From Bacillus sp. FJAT-22090 (GTDB taxonomy: Bacteria > Bacillota > Bacilli > Bacillales_A > Planococcaceae), in the NCBI RefSeq assembly GCF_007676755.1, contig NZ_VEBK01000001.1, forward strand, positions 124,001 to 188,000: a stretch of 64,000 nt of DNA, read 5' to 3'. The notes under the pieces were generated by a model. That model searched no databases. It saw only the letters and a list, made by a program, of their open reading frames with translations, and was not told the DNA's origin. Within the stretch, counting starts at the first letter, position 1, and the number at the start of each line of letters is the position of its first letter. Below are positions 18,918-30,113 of this stretch, piece by piece. The translations under genes were made by a program, and so were the position numbers.

Positions 18918-21900
18918 ACACGGACCTCCTGATGTTTCATTGTATCTGTTGAAAAAGTCATCGACTCAATAACACGCAGCATTGCTTCTGCAGTATCTAA
19001 CGAAGTTAAACATGGTATACCGTTCTCGACAGATTCCCGACGTATACGGAAGCCGTCCCGTTCTGGCTGCATACCTTTTGTTAAAGTGTTGATAACAAAT
19101 TGTGCATCCCCTTTTTGAATCACATCTAAAATGGTCGTACCTTTCGACCCAATTTTGTCCACGATAACGACTGGAATACCTGCTTTTTGAATCGCTTCTG
19201 CAGTTCCTTGTGTAGCAATGATTTGGAAGCCAATATTGTAAAATCGTTTGGCAATTTCTGTTCCTTCTTCTTTATCCTTATCTGAAATCGTCATTAAGAC
19301 AGAACCGTGATCCTTAATTTCCATTCCAGCTGCTACTAAGCCCTTATAAAGTGCTTTTTCTAGAGTGATATCTTTCCCCATGACTTCTCCGGTAGATTTC
19401 ATCTCTGGTCCAAGTGTAATATCCACTCTGCGAAGCTTCGCAAAGCTGAATACTGGTACCTTCACATATACTCCAGGGCTGTTTGGTGTTAGACCTGGTT
19501 TATATCCTTGGTCGATGATAGATTGACCTAAAATTGCTTTTGTCGCAATATTCGCCATTGGAATAGAAGTGATTTTACTTAAAAATGGCACTGTACGACT
19601 TGATCTTGGATTTACTTCAATGACGTAAACTTCATCTTTTGATATGACATATTGAATATTCATTAATCCAACAATCTTTAAACCCTTTGCTAGTCTTGTC
19701 GTATAGTCAACCAATGTATCAATATGCTGCTGAGAAAGTTTTTGTGGCGGATATACTGCAATCGAATCCCCAGAGTGAACCCCTGCGCGTTCGATATGTT
19801 CCATAATTCCAGGTATTAACACATTTTTTCCATCACAAATTGCATCCACTTCAATTTCTGTACCAGTTAAATAGCGGTCGATCAACACAGGCTTTTCCGG
19901 ACTTGCATCTACAGCATGTTCCATATAATGTTTAATCTCGGATTCGTTGTAGACGATTTGCATCGCACGTCCTCCTAACACATAGGAAGGTCTAACGAGC
20001 ACTGGGTAACCGATTTCGTTTGCGATTGCTACTGCCTCATCAACCGAGACAGCCGTTTTCCCAAGTGGCTGAGGAATACCGATTTCATGTAAAGCCGCTT
20101 CAAACTCGTTACGATTTTCCGCGCGATCGATATCTTCTAGTGTAGTTCCTAAAATTTTGACTCCTCTTTCTTCTAAAGCTGCAGCTAGATTGATCGCAGT
20201 TTGCCCACCAAATTGGACGACTACTCCTTTTGGTTGTTCCAAGTCTACAATATGCATGACATCTTCTACTGTTAGAGGTTCAAAATATAGTTTATCTGAA
20301 ATAGAGAAGTCAGTAGAAACTGTTTCCGGATTGTTGTTTATAATAATTGCTTCGTATCCTGCTTCTTTAATCGCCCATACAGAATGGACAGTTGCATAAT
20401 CGAATTCTACCCCTTGCCCGATGCGGATCGGTCCTGAGCCAAGAACGATTACACTTTCTTTGTCTGTTCGAATTGATTCATTTTCTTCTTCGTATGTTCC
20501 GTAGAAGTAAGGAGTTTCGGATTCAAACTCTCCTGCACAAGTATCAACCATTTTGTAAACTGGTATGATGCCATGCTCTTTCTTGAAATTGTATACTTCC
20601 ATTTCTTTTACATTCCAATATTTTGCGATAGTCTTATCTGAAAAGCCCATACGTTTTGCTTTATATAATACTTCTGCATCAAATGGATTTGCTTGAATTA
20701 TTTCTTCGTATTTCACTATGTTTTGTAGTTTGTTTAAGAAAAATAAATCAATCTGGCTCCATTCGTGAATTTTTTCTACTGTTACTCCTCGGCGAAGTGC
20801 TTCACCGATAAAGAATAGTCGCTCATCACCTGCACGGCGAATTCTTTTTTCCACCCATTCATCTGTAATGGATTCAGCATTTTTCATCTCTATGTGGAAG
20901 TGTCCTGTTTCAAGAGAACGGACCGATTTCAAAATAGCTTCTTCAAACGTGCGTCCGAGGGACATTACTTCTCCAGTAGCTTTCATTTGAGTACCAAGAT
21001 TTCGTTTGGCAGATTCAAATTTATCGAATGCCCATCTTGGAATTTTCGCAACGATATAATCGAGTGCAGGCTCAAAGCAAGCATATGTTTTTTCTGTAAC
21101 AGGGTTCATCATTTCATCTAATGTTAGGCCAACCGCGATTTTTGCGGCAAGCTTTGCAATTGGATAGCCTGTTGCTTTTGACGCTAGTGCAGAGGAACGA
21201 CTTACTCGTGGATTCACTTCGATAATATAGTAGTTAAAGCTATGTGGATCAAGTGCTAGCTGTACATTACAGCCGCCTTCAATTTTTAAGGCCCGAATAA
21301 TTTTTAATGACACATTACGAAGCAGTTGATTTTCACGGTCTGAAAGTGTTTGAGTAGGAGCTACAACAATCGAATCTCCTGTATGTATTCCCACTGCATC
21401 GACGTTTTCCATATTACAAACGACGATTGCGTTATCCGCTGAATCACGCATTACTTCATATTCAATTTCCTTAAAACCTGCTATTGATTTTTCTAGTAGA
21501 CACTGCGTTACGGGGCTATATTTTAAACCACTTGTCACGATTTCTTGTAAATCCGCGTCGTTATGGCAAATACCACCACCTGTTCCACCTAGTGTGAATG
21601 CAGGACGTACGATTACGGGATATCCAATACGTTTGACGAATGCTTTTGCTTCGTCCATATTATGGATAATATCACTTTCAGGTACTGGCTCACCAAGTTC
21701 ATTCATCAATGTACGAAACAAATCACGGTCTTCAGCTTGATGAATTGCTTCTAATTTTGTACCAAGAATTTCAATTCCCAATTCATTTAAAATTCCAGAT
21801 TCATCTAGTGCAATTGCCATATTCAATCCTGTTTGTCCGCCAAGCGTTGGTAAGATTGCATCTGGTCTCTCTTTGCGAATAATTTTACTGACAAACGGTA

Positions 21901-22111
21901 ACGTGATGGGCTCGATATATACTTTATCTGCTATTTCTGTATCTGTCATAATCGTTGCAGGATTTGAGTTTACGAGAATTATTCGGTACCCTTCCTCTCT
22001 CAATGAAATACAAGCTTGTGTTCCAGCGTAGTCAAATTCTGCCGCTTGTCCGATAACAATAGGACCAGACCCAATTACTAAAATAGTTTCTATATCTTTA
22101 CGCTTAGGCAT
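18914..22111 (-). CDS. carB: Carbamoyl-phosphate synthase large subunit
   Basis: A 1065-residue two-half ATP-grasp enzyme making carbamoyl phosphate from ammonia, bicarbonate and two ATP. Seen: two homologous synthetase halves (each with GSGPI and R-P-x-Y/F-x-L-GG elements near residues 15 and 170, and 560 and 715) and a C-terminal MGS-like allosteric domain from about 935. As the copy inside the pyr operon it is the pyrimidine-specific form (PyrAB). The ATG overlaps the carA end by 8 bp. Confidence 0.96.
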
Positions 22112-23204
22112 GTGAACTCTCCTTTTTGTTTACGTCATTCATTGTTTCCATAAACTGATCGAACAGATGTGTAGAGTCTTCCGGACCACATGATCCTTCT
22201 GGATGAAACTGTACCGAAAACACTGGGAACTTTTTATGTCTTACCCCTTCTACCGTACCGTCATTTAGCGCAATATGGGTAATTTCCAAATCGGTATTAG
22301 CGATTGAATCTGCGTCAATTGCATAGCCATGGTTCTGGGAAGTAAGCTCTGTTCTTCCAGTAGTTAAGTCCTTAACTGGATGATTGCCACCACGATGGCC
22401 AAATTTCAATTTGAATGATGTTGCACCACTTGCTAAAGAAATAAGTTGATGTCCAAGACATACTCCGAAAATCGGTACTTGACCAATAATTTCTTTCACC
22501 ATTTCAATTACTTCCGGAATATCTGTTGGATCTCCAGGTCCGTTTGATAGCATCACCCCATCTGGAGACATTCCTAGAATCTCTTTTGCGGAAGTATTAT
22601 ACGGCACAACAATGATATCGCAATCTCTTTTATTTAATTCTCGTAAAATACCGTGTTTCATACCAAAGTCCACTAACACAACTCTTTTTCCACGCCCAGG
22701 ACTTGGATAAGGACGAGTAATTGAAACTTGTTCTACTACATTTTTTGGTATATTCGTAGCTATTAGTTTTTCGATTTCTTGTTCAATATTCACTTCTTTG
22801 CCCGCTTTTGTAAGCTTCCCTTTTAAAGAGCCATGTTTTCGGATAATACGAGTTAATTTACGTGTGTCGATTCCTTCGATACCAGGAACATTTTTTGCTG
22901 CTAAAAATTCACTAAATGTTTTCTGTTTTCTAAAGTTCGACGGTTGTAATGCAAGCTCTCTTATTATTACTCCTGAAAGTGCGATATCGATCGATTCAAA
23001 ATCATCTGGATTTACACCGTAATTTCCAACCATTGGATACGTAAATGTTAAAAGTTGACCACAGTTCGATGGATCGGATATAGATTCCTGATAGCCAGTC
23101 ATCGCAGTAGTGAATATCACCTCACCGATTGTTTCTTCCTCACTACCAAAAGCATTTCCTTTAAATACTGTACCGTCTTCTAATAACAAATATCGCGTGT
23201 TCAT
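22104..23204 (-). CDS. carA: Carbamoyl-phosphate synthase small subunit (glutaminase)
   Basis: A 366-residue glutamine amidotransferase supplying ammonia to CarB. Seen: an N-terminal CPSase small-subunit domain (TAMTGYQE near 36-43), the nucleophile Cys in FGVCLGHQL, and the His-Glu pair in QFHPEG. I chose the ATG at 23204 (MNTRYLL) behind GGAGG; it overlaps the pyrC stop as ATGA. The frame is open 69 bp further into pyrC without a fitting site. Confidence 0.95.
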   Translation of the reverse strand: MNTRYLLLEDGTVFKGNAFGSEEETIGEVIFTTAMTGYQESISDPSNCGQLLTFTYPMVGNYGVNPDDFESIDIALSGVIIRELALQPSNFRKQKTFSEFLAAKNVPGIEGIDTRKLTRIIRKHGSLKGKLTKAGKEVNIEQEIEKLIATNIPKNVVEQVSITRPYPSPGRGKRVVLVDFGMKHGILRELNKRDCDIIVVPYNTSAKEILGMSPDGVMLSNGPGDPTDIPEVIEMVKEIIGQVPIFGVCLGHQLISLASGATSFKLKFGHRGGNHPVKDLTTGRTELTSQNHGYAIDADSIANTDLEITHIALNDGTVEGVRHKKFPVFSVQFHPEGSCGPEDSTHLFDQFMETMNDVNKKESSHA

Positions 23205-24481
23205 ACATTCTCCTCCTTCCAGACAATTTCTCCATTGTATATAGTAACTTGTGGCCAACCAGTGCAAACCCACCCATTAAATGGTGTGTTTTTGCTTTTG
23301 GATAAAAACTTTTCCTTATCAATCGCTTGTTCTTTTTCTAAGTCAATCAAAACGAAGTCCGCCGGAGAACCAACTTCAAGCTTTCCGAATTCAAATCCGA
23401 AAACGTCTGATGGCTTAACTGTTAAATAATCGAGCAATTGTTTCAATGTCCATTTCCCTTTTTTTACAAAATGAGTGTAAAGCAATGGGAATGCTGTTTC
23501 TAAGCCCACAATTCCAAATGGCGCTTTCTCAAATCCATTCGCCTTTTCTTCATCTGTATGGGGTGCATGATCTGTTGCAATAAAGTCTAATGTACCATCT
23601 AACAGACCTTCTCGAAGAGCTAACATATCTTCTTTTGCGCGAAGTGGGGGATTCATTTTCCACATTGGATCATTTGAAGGAATATCATCTTCGCAAAGTA
23701 GTAAATGGTGAGGACTTACCTCTGCTGTTACATGAATTCCTGCTTTCTTTGCATCTCTAATAACACGTACAGACTCTTTTGTGCTCACGTGGCAGACATG
23801 GTAGTGGGCTCCTGCAGCTTCTGCGAGTAAAATATCTCGTGCAATATGTATTGATTCGGAAACAGAAGGGATACCTTTTAATCCTAATTCTTCGTTTCTT
23901 TTTCCTTTATGCATAACACCACCGTAGATAAGTGTATTATCTTCACAATGTGCAACGACTGGGATGTTATATTCGGCAGCTTCCTCCATTGCTTCAAGCA
24001 TTGTGCTTGCTGCTTGAACACCAACTCCATCATCTGTTAAGGCGAAAGCTCCAAGGTTCTTTAATGCCTCTATATTTGTTCTTTCTTTTCCAGCTTGACG
24101 GATTGTTATGGAGGCATATGGCAGTACTCTTACAAGTGCCTTTTTTTCTATTAAATCAAGAACATGAGAGAAGTTTTCTACCGTGTCTGGTACTGGTCTA
24201 GTATTTGGCATCGCACAAATAGTCGTATATCCACCTTTAGCAGCCGACTGAGTTCCAGTTTCAATCGTTTCTTTATGTTCGCCTCCCGGTTCACGTAAAT
24301 GGACATGAACATCGATAAATCCTGGTGATAAAAGCATTCCTTTACCATCTATTACTTCCGCATTTTCAACCGTTACATTCTTTCCAATTTGCGAAATCTT
24401 ACCTTCTTTTATGATAATAGAAGTTTTTTCGAATTCTCCTTCATTGGTAACTATTTGAACGTTTTGAATAATTTTTGTCAT
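23201..24481 (-). CDS. pyrC: Dihydroorotase
   Basis: A 426-residue zinc amidohydrolase closing carbamoyl aspartate to dihydroorotate. Seen: the metal site [10 protein letters not shown] near residues 57-66, a further His in [17 protein letters not shown], and the catalytic Asp in ATDHAPH near 304. It has no carbamylated-Lys motif of type II enzymes, so type I. The start lies just after the pyrB stop with GGGAGAG as the site. Confidence 0.95.
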   Translation of the reverse strand: MTKIIQNVQIVTNEGEFEKTSIIIKEGKISQIGKNVTVENAEVIDGKGMLLSPGFIDVHVHLREPGGEHKETIETGTQSAAKGGYTTICAMPNTRPVPDTVENFSHVLDLIEKKALVRVLPYASITIRQAGKERTNIEALKNLGAFALTDDGVGVQAASTMLEAMEEAAEYNIPVVAHCEDNTLIYGGVMHKGKRNEELGLKGIPSVSESIHIARDILLAEAAGAHYHVCHVSTKESVRVIRDAKKAGIHVTAEVSPHHLLLCEDDIPSNDPMWKMNPPLRAKEDMLALREGLLDGTLDFIATDHAPHTDEEKANGFEKAPFGIVGLETAFPLLYTHFVKKGKWTLKQLLDYLTVKPSDVFGFEFGKLEVGSPADFVLIDLEKEQAIDKEKFLSKSKNTPFNGWVCTGWPQVTIYNGEIVWKEENV

Positions 24482-24482
24482 G

Positions 24483-25361
24483 TTATTCTCTCCCTTTCAA
24501 AATCATTTCAATAACCGCCATTCGAATGAAAACTCCATTCTCCGTTTGCTTTAAAATTCTAGACCGTTCACATTCTACTAGTTCATCGGCTATTTCCACA
24601 TCTCGATTGAATGGGGCCGGATGCATAATGATTGCACTGTCCTTCATTCTTCGTTCTCTGTCTAACGTTAAACCGAATTTCTGGTGGTATTCTTCTGCCG
24701 AGAATGAACCGTTTCCATTATGTCGTTCATGTTGTACTCGAAGCATCATAATAGCATCGCTAGCTTCTATTACTTCATCAAAATCATGTATTGCCTCGAA
24801 TTCACCTTGCCACTCTGGAGGACAAACAAATTGTACCTTTGCTCCTAGTCTTGTAAGCGCATGTGCGTTCGATCTTGCAACCCTGCTATGCTCAATATCT
24901 CCAACGATAGTTATGACTTTGTCTTGGAAAGTGCCGAACTCTTGCCAAATGGTTAAAAGGTCGAGAAGACTTTGTGTCGGATGGTTTCCTGTTCCGTCGC
25001 CCCCGTTTATAATTGCTACCTTTGTTTTACCTACTAAGTCTTCAAAGAAATTATTTTGTTCATGTCTAATCACTAAAGCATCTATGCCAATTGCTTCTAA
25101 AACCTTTACCGTATCGTAAAGTGTTTCTCCTTTTAATGTACTAGAAAAACCTGCATCAAAAGGAAGTACTTCCAATTGCATTTTGCGCTCCGCCATTTCA
25201 AAACTCATTTTTGTTCGAGTACTCGGCTCAAAAAATAAGTTTGCCATTGTATAATTCTTATTCAATGTAGAAGTAGCACCTTCTCGAAAAGCATGTGCCT
25301 GTTCTAATAAAGCCATTATTTCTTCAACTGATAGTTCTTTCATGGAGACTAAGTTTTTCAT
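24483..25361 (-). CDS. pyrB: Aspartate carbamoyltransferase
   Basis: A 292-residue catalytic subunit joining carbamoyl phosphate and aspartate. Seen: the carbamoyl-phosphate loop [13 protein letters not shown] near 48-60 and HPTQSLLDL near 128-136. No regulatory pyrI gene is present, as expected for Bacillales, where control is by PyrR. GAAGGA precedes the ATG. An attenuator occupies the gap upstream. Confidence 0.95.
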   Translation of the reverse strand: MKNLVSMKELSVEEIMALLEQAHAFREGATSTLNKNYTMANLFFEPSTRTKMSFEMAERKMQLEVLPFDAGFSSTLKGETLYDTVKVLEAIGIDALVIRHEQNNFFEDLVGKTKVAIINGGDGTGNHPTQSLLDLLTIWQEFGTFQDKVITIVGDIEHSRVARSNAHALTRLGAKVQFVCPPEWQGEFEAIHDFDEVIEASDAIMMLRVQHERHNGNGSFSAEEYHQKFGLTLDRERRMKDSAIIMHPAPFNRDVEIADELVECERSRILKQTENGVFIRMAVIEMILKGRE

Positions 25362-25382
25362 CCTATTTTCCTTCTTTCATTT

Positions 25383-25500
25383 AAAAAAACCTTCTTGGAA
25401 AGTCTCAAGAAGGTTCGTTTAAGCATAGATAAGTATAGGAAACTCTTTTTAGAGTTCCATTTTATCTATCCGAACCTTTTGCTGACTCTCTGTTCAACTT
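25383..25500 (-). promoter_or_regulatory. PyrR-responsive attenuator between pyrP and pyrB
   Basis: In the leftward transcript, CAGAGAGTCAGCAAAAGGTTC (25493-25473) resembles the PyrR-binding loop (CAGAGAG...AGG). It is followed by an antiterminator-capable segment and then a terminator: AACCTTCTTG pairs with CAAGAAGGTT (25388-25415), followed by seven U. UMP-bound PyrR would favour the terminator and shut off pyrB-pyrE. The binding loop matches consensus less well than the copy before pyrR. Confidence 0.8.
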
Positions 25501-25517
25501 CTTAAAAGGTTTTTTAT

Positions 25518-26792
25518 TTAGTTTTTTATACTATCTGTTTGTGCTTCTTTTCTACCTGGCAATACGAGATTTAAAATAACCCCGATGATCGCCGCTAAAG
25601 CCATTCCCTCAATAGTTAGTGATTCTGAAACTATGAACTTCGCACCACCGATTCCGATAACTAAGATAACCGAAGCAATTACTAAGTTACGATTATTGCC
25701 AAAGTCAATATTGTTTTCGACTAGCATACGTAGACCACTTGATGCAATGATACCGAACAATAGGATAGATACTCCCCCGAGAACGGCTGTTGGAATTGTA
25801 GCAATGACTGCCATTACTTTTCCTAAAAATGAAATCGCGATTGCAACTACTGCAGCTCCTAAAATTACATACACACTATACACGCGAGTAATCGCCAATA
25901 CCCCAATATTTTCACCATAGGTTGTTTTTGGTGGTCCCCCGATCAAAGAACTCACAAATGTACCAAAACCATCACCTAGCAAAGAACGATGTAGACCAGG
26001 TTCTTTAATATAATCACGATTTACAACTTTCCCAAGCACTAATTGGTGTCCAATATGTTCTGAAATCGTTACGATAACGATCGGTACCATGATTAGCAGT
26101 AATTTAGATGTGATTACAAAATCATAATCGACACCAGGTATTAAAAATGGTGGTACTGCAAACCATTTAGCCTCATGTATTGCAGAGTAATCGATAATTC
26201 CAATTCCCGCTGAATATATATAACCAACGATTAAGCCGATTAAAATAGGCATCGTACTTAAAATGTTTTTAAAATAAATCGTGCAGAAAATCGCTGTAAA
26301 TAACGTTACCAATGCTGCTGAAAAATGAGCGAAGTTATAAACACCATCTACATTCATCGCCATATCGACTGCTACACCAGCGATCCCTAGTCCAATAACC
26401 ATAATAACCGGCCCTACAACGATTGGCGGGAGTAGCTTCATTATCCACTTATACCCACTTTTCCATATAATCAGTGAGACAATCCCGTATGTTATCCCAA
26501 CAAACATACCACCAATCATGGCACTTCCAACCCCGCCTACTTTAGTAGCTAAGATGATAGGAGCAATGAAAGCGAATGAGGAGCCTAAATAAGCTGGTAC
26601 TTGAAACTTAGTAATTATTAAAAAGAAAATTGTTGCAATTCCACTTGTAAGCAGGGCAATCGCAGGGCTTAAGCCAACTAACTGCGGCACTAAAATCGTA
26701 GAACCGAACATGGCGAACATATGCTGGAAGCTCAATGTGATAAGCTGTCCTCCAGATGGCTTTTCATTTACATCTAATATTGGCTTTGACAT
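25518..26792 (-). CDS. pyrP: Uracil permease
   Basis: A 424-residue nucleobase:cation symporter-2 (NCS2/UraA) family transporter importing uracil. Seen: about 12-14 hydrophobic helices, QHMFAMFGSTILVP near residues 17-30, a TISEHIGH segment near 238, and PKTTYGENIGVLA (the NCS2 signature) near 286-298. I chose the ATG at 26792 after AGGTAGGA. It follows pyrR by only 28 bp, with no attenuator between. Confidence 0.92.
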   Translation of the reverse strand: MSKPILDVNEKPSGGQLITLSFQHMFAMFGSTILVPQLVGLSPAIALLTSGIATIFFLIITKFQVPAYLGSSFAFIAPIILATKVGGVGSAMIGGMFVGITYGIVSLIIWKSGYKWIMKLLPPIVVGPVIMVIGLGIAGVAVDMAMNVDGVYNFAHFSAALVTLFTAIFCTIYFKNILSTMPILIGLIVGYIYSAGIGIIDYSAIHEAKWFAVPPFLIPGVDYDFVITSKLLLIMVPIVIVTISEHIGHQLVLGKVVNRDYIKEPGLHRSLLGDGFGTFVSSLIGGPPKTTYGENIGVLAITRVYSVYVILGAAVVAIAISFLGKVMAVIATIPTAVLGGVSILLFGIIASSGLRMLVENNIDFGNNRNLVIASVILVIGIGGAKFIVSESLTIEGMALAAIIGVILNLVLPGRKEAQTDSIKN

Positions 26793-26820
26793 GTCTGTTT
26801 TCCTACCTTTTTGTAAAGTT

Positions 26821-27363
<543 letters not shown>

Positions 27364-27385
27364 TTATTTTCCTCCTTTTACAATA

Positions 27386-27548
27386 TAAAAAACCTCTTGA
27401 GCTAGAGAAGCCCAAGAGGTTGTATGCGCGCAATAAAATAAGGTGAATTCTCACTGTAAAAATCCGAGGATTTAAAGTGAGTCACGTTCACATATACCTT
27501 CTCAGCCTCTCTGGACTGTTATTAAAGGTGAAGCTATTCATTTTTCTT
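27386..27548 (-). promoter_or_regulatory. PyrR attenuator in the pyr operon leader
   Basis: The leftward leader carries CCAGAGAGGCTGAGAAGGT (27514-27496), close to the PyrR consensus loop. It ends in a strong terminator: AACCTCTTG and CAAGAGGTT (27391-27421) followed by six U. Between them lies sequence able to form the competing antiterminator. Binding of PyrR-UMP stabilises the loop and lets the terminator form. Confidence 0.9.
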
Positions 27549-27554
27549 TTTTTT

Positions 27555-27583
27555 AGTATAATCTAATTGTCTTCTTTTATCAA
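27555..27583 (-). promoter_or_regulatory. Sigma-A promoter of the pyr operon
   Basis: TTGATA (27583-27578), an exact 17-bp spacer and TATACT (27560-27555) on the minus strand, overlapping the last codons of rluD. Transcription should begin near 27548, just ahead of the attenuator. Confidence 0.8.
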
Positions 27584-28492
27584 GGACTGTTTTCTTAAAT
27601 CTTGTAATAAGTTTTCAAAATCCTCAGGTAGAGGAGAAGAGAACTCCAAGTATTCGCTTGTCTTAGGCTGTATAAACCCTAGTACCCCAGCGTGTAACAC
27701 TTGACCGTTAAAATCAATTGTTTTCTTCGGTCCGTATTTCGGATCACCTGCTAATGGATGTCCAATATACTTCATATGCACACGTATTTGATGCGTTCTA
27801 CCCGTTTCAAGTTGACACTCAACTAATGTAAACTTATTAAACCTTTCCAATACACGGAAATGCGTTACAGCATGCTTCCCATTGTCTACGACAGCCATGC
27901 TTTGACGTTCCTTTTTATCTCGGCCAATAGGAGCATCTATTGTTCCTTTATCATGCGGAATATGTCCGTGTACAAGGGCAGTATATTTACGTGTTACCGT
28001 TTTTTTAACTAATTGGTCTACCAATGATACATGTGCAACATCATTTTTAGCGACCATTAACAGTCCAGTAGTATCTTTATCGATACGATGGACAATTCCA
28101 GGGCGAAGCACACCATTTATACCAGATAAGTCTTTAACCTGATACATTAATCCATTTACAAGCGTACCACTGACATGTCCTGGTGCAGGGTGTACGACCA
28201 TTCCACGTGGTTTGTATACTACTACTACATCGTCGTCTTCATAGACGATATCTAGATGTAAATTTTCTGCAACAATATCTAAAGGAATTGCTTCAGGAGG
28301 TGATATAACAATAACATCGCCTTCTTTTACTTTGTAATTCGATTTTGCGGGTTCATTATTCACTAATACATGTCCATCTTTTATAAAGTTTTGGATCTGT
28401 GTACGTGACCAATCCGTGTCAAAAGAGGCAATTGCTTTATCTATTCTCTCTTTCGCATGCCCTGTTTCCATAATAAATGTTAGTTCTTCCAT
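27563..28492 (-). CDS. RluD-type 23S rRNA pseudouridine synthase (YlyB)
   Basis: A 309-residue RNA-modifying enzyme. Seen: an N-terminal S4 RNA-binding domain (residues 15-70, RTQIQNFIKDGHVLVNN) and the RluA/RluD catalytic motif HRIDKDTTGLLMV near 136-148, with the nucleophile Asp. It corresponds to B. subtilis ylyB between lspA and pyrR. Start and lspA stop overlap as TAATG. Confidence 0.9.
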   Translation of the reverse strand: MEELTFIMETGHAKERIDKAIASFDTDWSRTQIQNFIKDGHVLVNNEPAKSNYKVKEGDVIVISPPEAIPLDIVAENLHLDIVYEDDDVVVVYKPRGMVVHPAPGHVSGTLVNGLMYQVKDLSGINGVLRPGIVHRIDKDTTGLLMVAKNDVAHVSLVDQLVKKTVTRKYTALVHGHIPHDKGTIDAPIGRDKKERQSMAVVDNGKHAVTHFRVLERFNKFTLVECQLETGRTHQIRVHMKYIGHPLAGDPKYGPKKTIDFNGQVLHAGVLGFIQPKTSEYLEFSSPLPEDFENLLQDLRKQSLIKEDN

Positions 28493-28968
28493 TACTTCAC
28501 CTTTTTCTTTCCAGCTCGTTCTTCTTTTAAAATAAATAAAATCATTATCACAACACCTATAGTTAACGCTGCATCTGCAATATTAAAGATAGGAAAATCA
28601 TAGTTAATAATTGGTATTAATACATCTACAAAATCTACCACTTCATTTCTCCAAAGGCGATCAATAAAATTCCCAATTGCCCCGCCTAGTAACATCATCA
28701 AACCAACTTGAAACATCGGTTTGCCTTTAGCTTCTTTATGAAAATAATAAATAATCCCAATAATTACAATAATCGTGATAATCGTAAACAAACTCATTTG
28801 ACCTTGAAGCATTCCCCATGCAGCCCCTCGATTTCTATGCGAGAGTAAGGCAAAATAAGGATCCCAAAATATAATTCGTTCTCCTAACTCCATATTTTGA
28901 ACGATTAGCCATTTTGTCCATTGATCAAGGGCAATTACAAATGCCGCTAGTCCATAAAATTTCCACAC
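28492..28968 (-). CDS. lspA: Lipoprotein signal peptidase II
   Basis: A 158-residue membrane aspartic protease cleaving prolipoproteins ahead of the lipidated Cys. Seen: four transmembrane helices, HRNRGAAWG near residues 44-52, and the catalytic pair of Asp in GGAIGNFIDRL (about 94-104) and FNIADAALTIG (about 127-137). Start is GTG at 28968 behind GGGGGAA. Coupled to rluD. Confidence 0.95.
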   Translation of the reverse strand: MWKFYGLAAFVIALDQWTKWLIVQNMELGERIIFWDPYFALLSHRNRGAAWGMLQGQMSLFTIITIIVIIGIIYYFHKEAKGKPMFQVGLMMLLGGAIGNFIDRLWRNEVVDFVDVLIPIINYDFPIFNIADAALTIGVVIMILFILKEERAGKKKVK

Positions 28969-29097
28969 ATCAAATTCCCCCGATTTAAAAGAATCTACAA
29001 TAGTTTACCATACAATCATACTATCCGTAAAAGAGTGGATGAATAAAAATGTAAACTTCTAGATAGTTCACATACTTACATATCAAAATAGCCTGTA

Positions 29098-29243
29098 ACA
29101 ATGAGTGACTGCTATGAATTTCTCTGCTTGCGAACGCTTTCCACGGGGTGAGCGATGAGCCTTCACCGCCCGCTTAGGCGTTCGATGTGAAGACTCATTT
29201 GACTCACTTGATCCCGTTGGAGTCGCCGTCCTTCAGCTTCAAT
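29098..29243 (+). repeat. Hairpin repeat module, short form (composite 1, left arm)
   Basis: Begins AACAATGAGTGACTGCTATGA and contains GAACGCTTTCCACGGGGTGAG. Hairpin arms are ATGAGCCTTCAC (29155-29166) and GTGAAGACTCAT (29187-29198), 11 of 12 paired. A GAGTCGCCG segment then precedes the end AATCCATCC. It matches, in inverted orientation, the module at 39644-39808 and shares its outer half with the long form. Not coding. Confidence 0.8.
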
Positions 29244-29303
29244 CCATCCAAATAGTCGCTTTTATCTGTATTTATTAGCCATTAAAAGTTAGGAAATGGC
29301 TTA

Positions 29304-29408
29304 GCGAGACCAATTGTCACTTGAAAGCAACCAATTCAATTGGCAACGCAACCAGTTAGAGCTTGAAAGCAATCAAATTGGCAACGAGCGCAACCAATTC
29401 TCCACGTA
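29304..29408. repeat. 21-nt periodic array, GCAACCAAT type (five units)
   Basis: Units start at 29304, 29325, 29346, 29367 and 29388, exactly 21 nt apart, with cores GAGACCAATT, GCAACCAATT, GCAACCAGTT, GCAATCAAAT and GCAACCAATT. Read leftward in one frame the units give LVA-x heptads but with two stop codons. Confidence 0.75.
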
Positions 29409-29489
29409 AAGGCTAGCGGACACTGATTGCCACGCACTTTACTTGAAGTCTCCGCTTAGTTTACATGGATTAGATCGTCCATTAAATTT

Positions 29490-29573
29490 GCGCAACATAT
29501 CAGTCGTTACTCGCACCTTTATAGACCGGATGCGCAACATTTCCCTACTTACTCGCAACATTTTGAACAGATG
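29490..29573. repeat. 21-nt periodic array, GCGCAACAT type (four units)
   Basis: Units start at 29490, 29511, 29532 and 29553, exactly 21 nt apart: GCGCAACAT, TCGCACCTT, GCGCAACAT, TCGCAACAT. The stretch around ACCGGATGCGCAACATTTCC recurs in reverse complement at the right end of the window (63952-64000) with few changes. Confidence 0.75.
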
Positions 29574-29780
29574 AAACTATTATGCTTGGATAGCAACAAA
29601 TTTGCGATACATAGTCCCTACCATGTCGGATGATAATAATCTGCTTTCTCCCAATAAACTTGCTGTGTTAAGAGCTAGTTGCTTTCCACTGCGATTTGGT
29701 TACCTTTAGCGATTTTATGATAACAGACATTACTTAACTGCATATTTTTGAAAATCAGTGTTGAGGAAGCAAGCCGTTTT

Positions 29781-30002
29781 CCATTGATTTTCGTAGTAGG
29801 CGGCGACTCCTGCCGAGGCCAACAAGATGTTGGTCACGAAGGCGTTGCCACACGATGTGGCGATCTTAGCCTTTGTTCCGCTGTGGGCAAATGAGCCATT
29901 CCAACGAACGCGCAAGCGGAAGGGAATGGCTCATCGCTCACCCGGCGGAAAGCGTCCGACTGCTGCGAAAATCATAGCGGTCACTCCCTTAAGACGCATT
30001 AT
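29781..30002 (-). repeat. Hairpin repeat module, long form (composite 1, right arm)
   Basis: In minus orientation it starts GATAATGCGTCTTAA and runs GTGACCGCTATGATTTTCGC. A perfect 12-bp hairpin follows, ATGAGCCATTCC with GGAATGGCTCAT (arms 29923-29934 and 29891-29902). Next come the common core with GCCACA-TCG-TGTGGC and CCAACA-TCT-TGTTGG stem-loops, and GGAGTCGCCGCC near the end. The terminal GATTTTC and GAAAATC are complementary. Open frames inside it are repeat shadows. Confidence 0.85.
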
Positions 30003-30113
30003 CGCTATAATGACTTTATTCTATTTTTAAGACAAAGCTGCCTACATATATCGCTTAACAAAACATAAAGAAACGTGGCCCTGCAAAGAAGGGCCACGTT
30101 CAATTATTCCATA

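Larger units (their letters stand above)
29098..30002. other. Composite intergenic element 1 (lspA-ileS gap)
   Basis: The 1145-bp gap between lspA and ileS carries no gene. It holds a short hairpin module in plus orientation (29098-29243), two 21-nt arrays (29304-29408 and 29490-29573) and a long hairpin module in minus orientation (29781-30002). The same architecture, inverted modules around 21-nt arrays, is present at 39063-39808. I see no transposase and no target-site duplication. Confidence 0.65.

Noticed and set aside
24475-25119. A 214-codon plus-strand frame opposite pyrB
   Set aside because: It is a long antisense shadow of a well-conserved gene, without a ribosome-binding site or known family features.
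29304-29573. CRISPR array
   Set aside because: Units are only 21 nt with a short conserved core and no separate repeat and spacer. There are no cas genes nearby.
29730-30030. Open frames on both strands with LVTKALPHDVAILAFVPLWAN-like peptides, also at 39086-39320 and 63746-63946
   Set aside because: They fall exactly on the long hairpin repeat module, occur in every copy with different ends, lack ribosome-binding sites and follow DNA rather than protein conservation.
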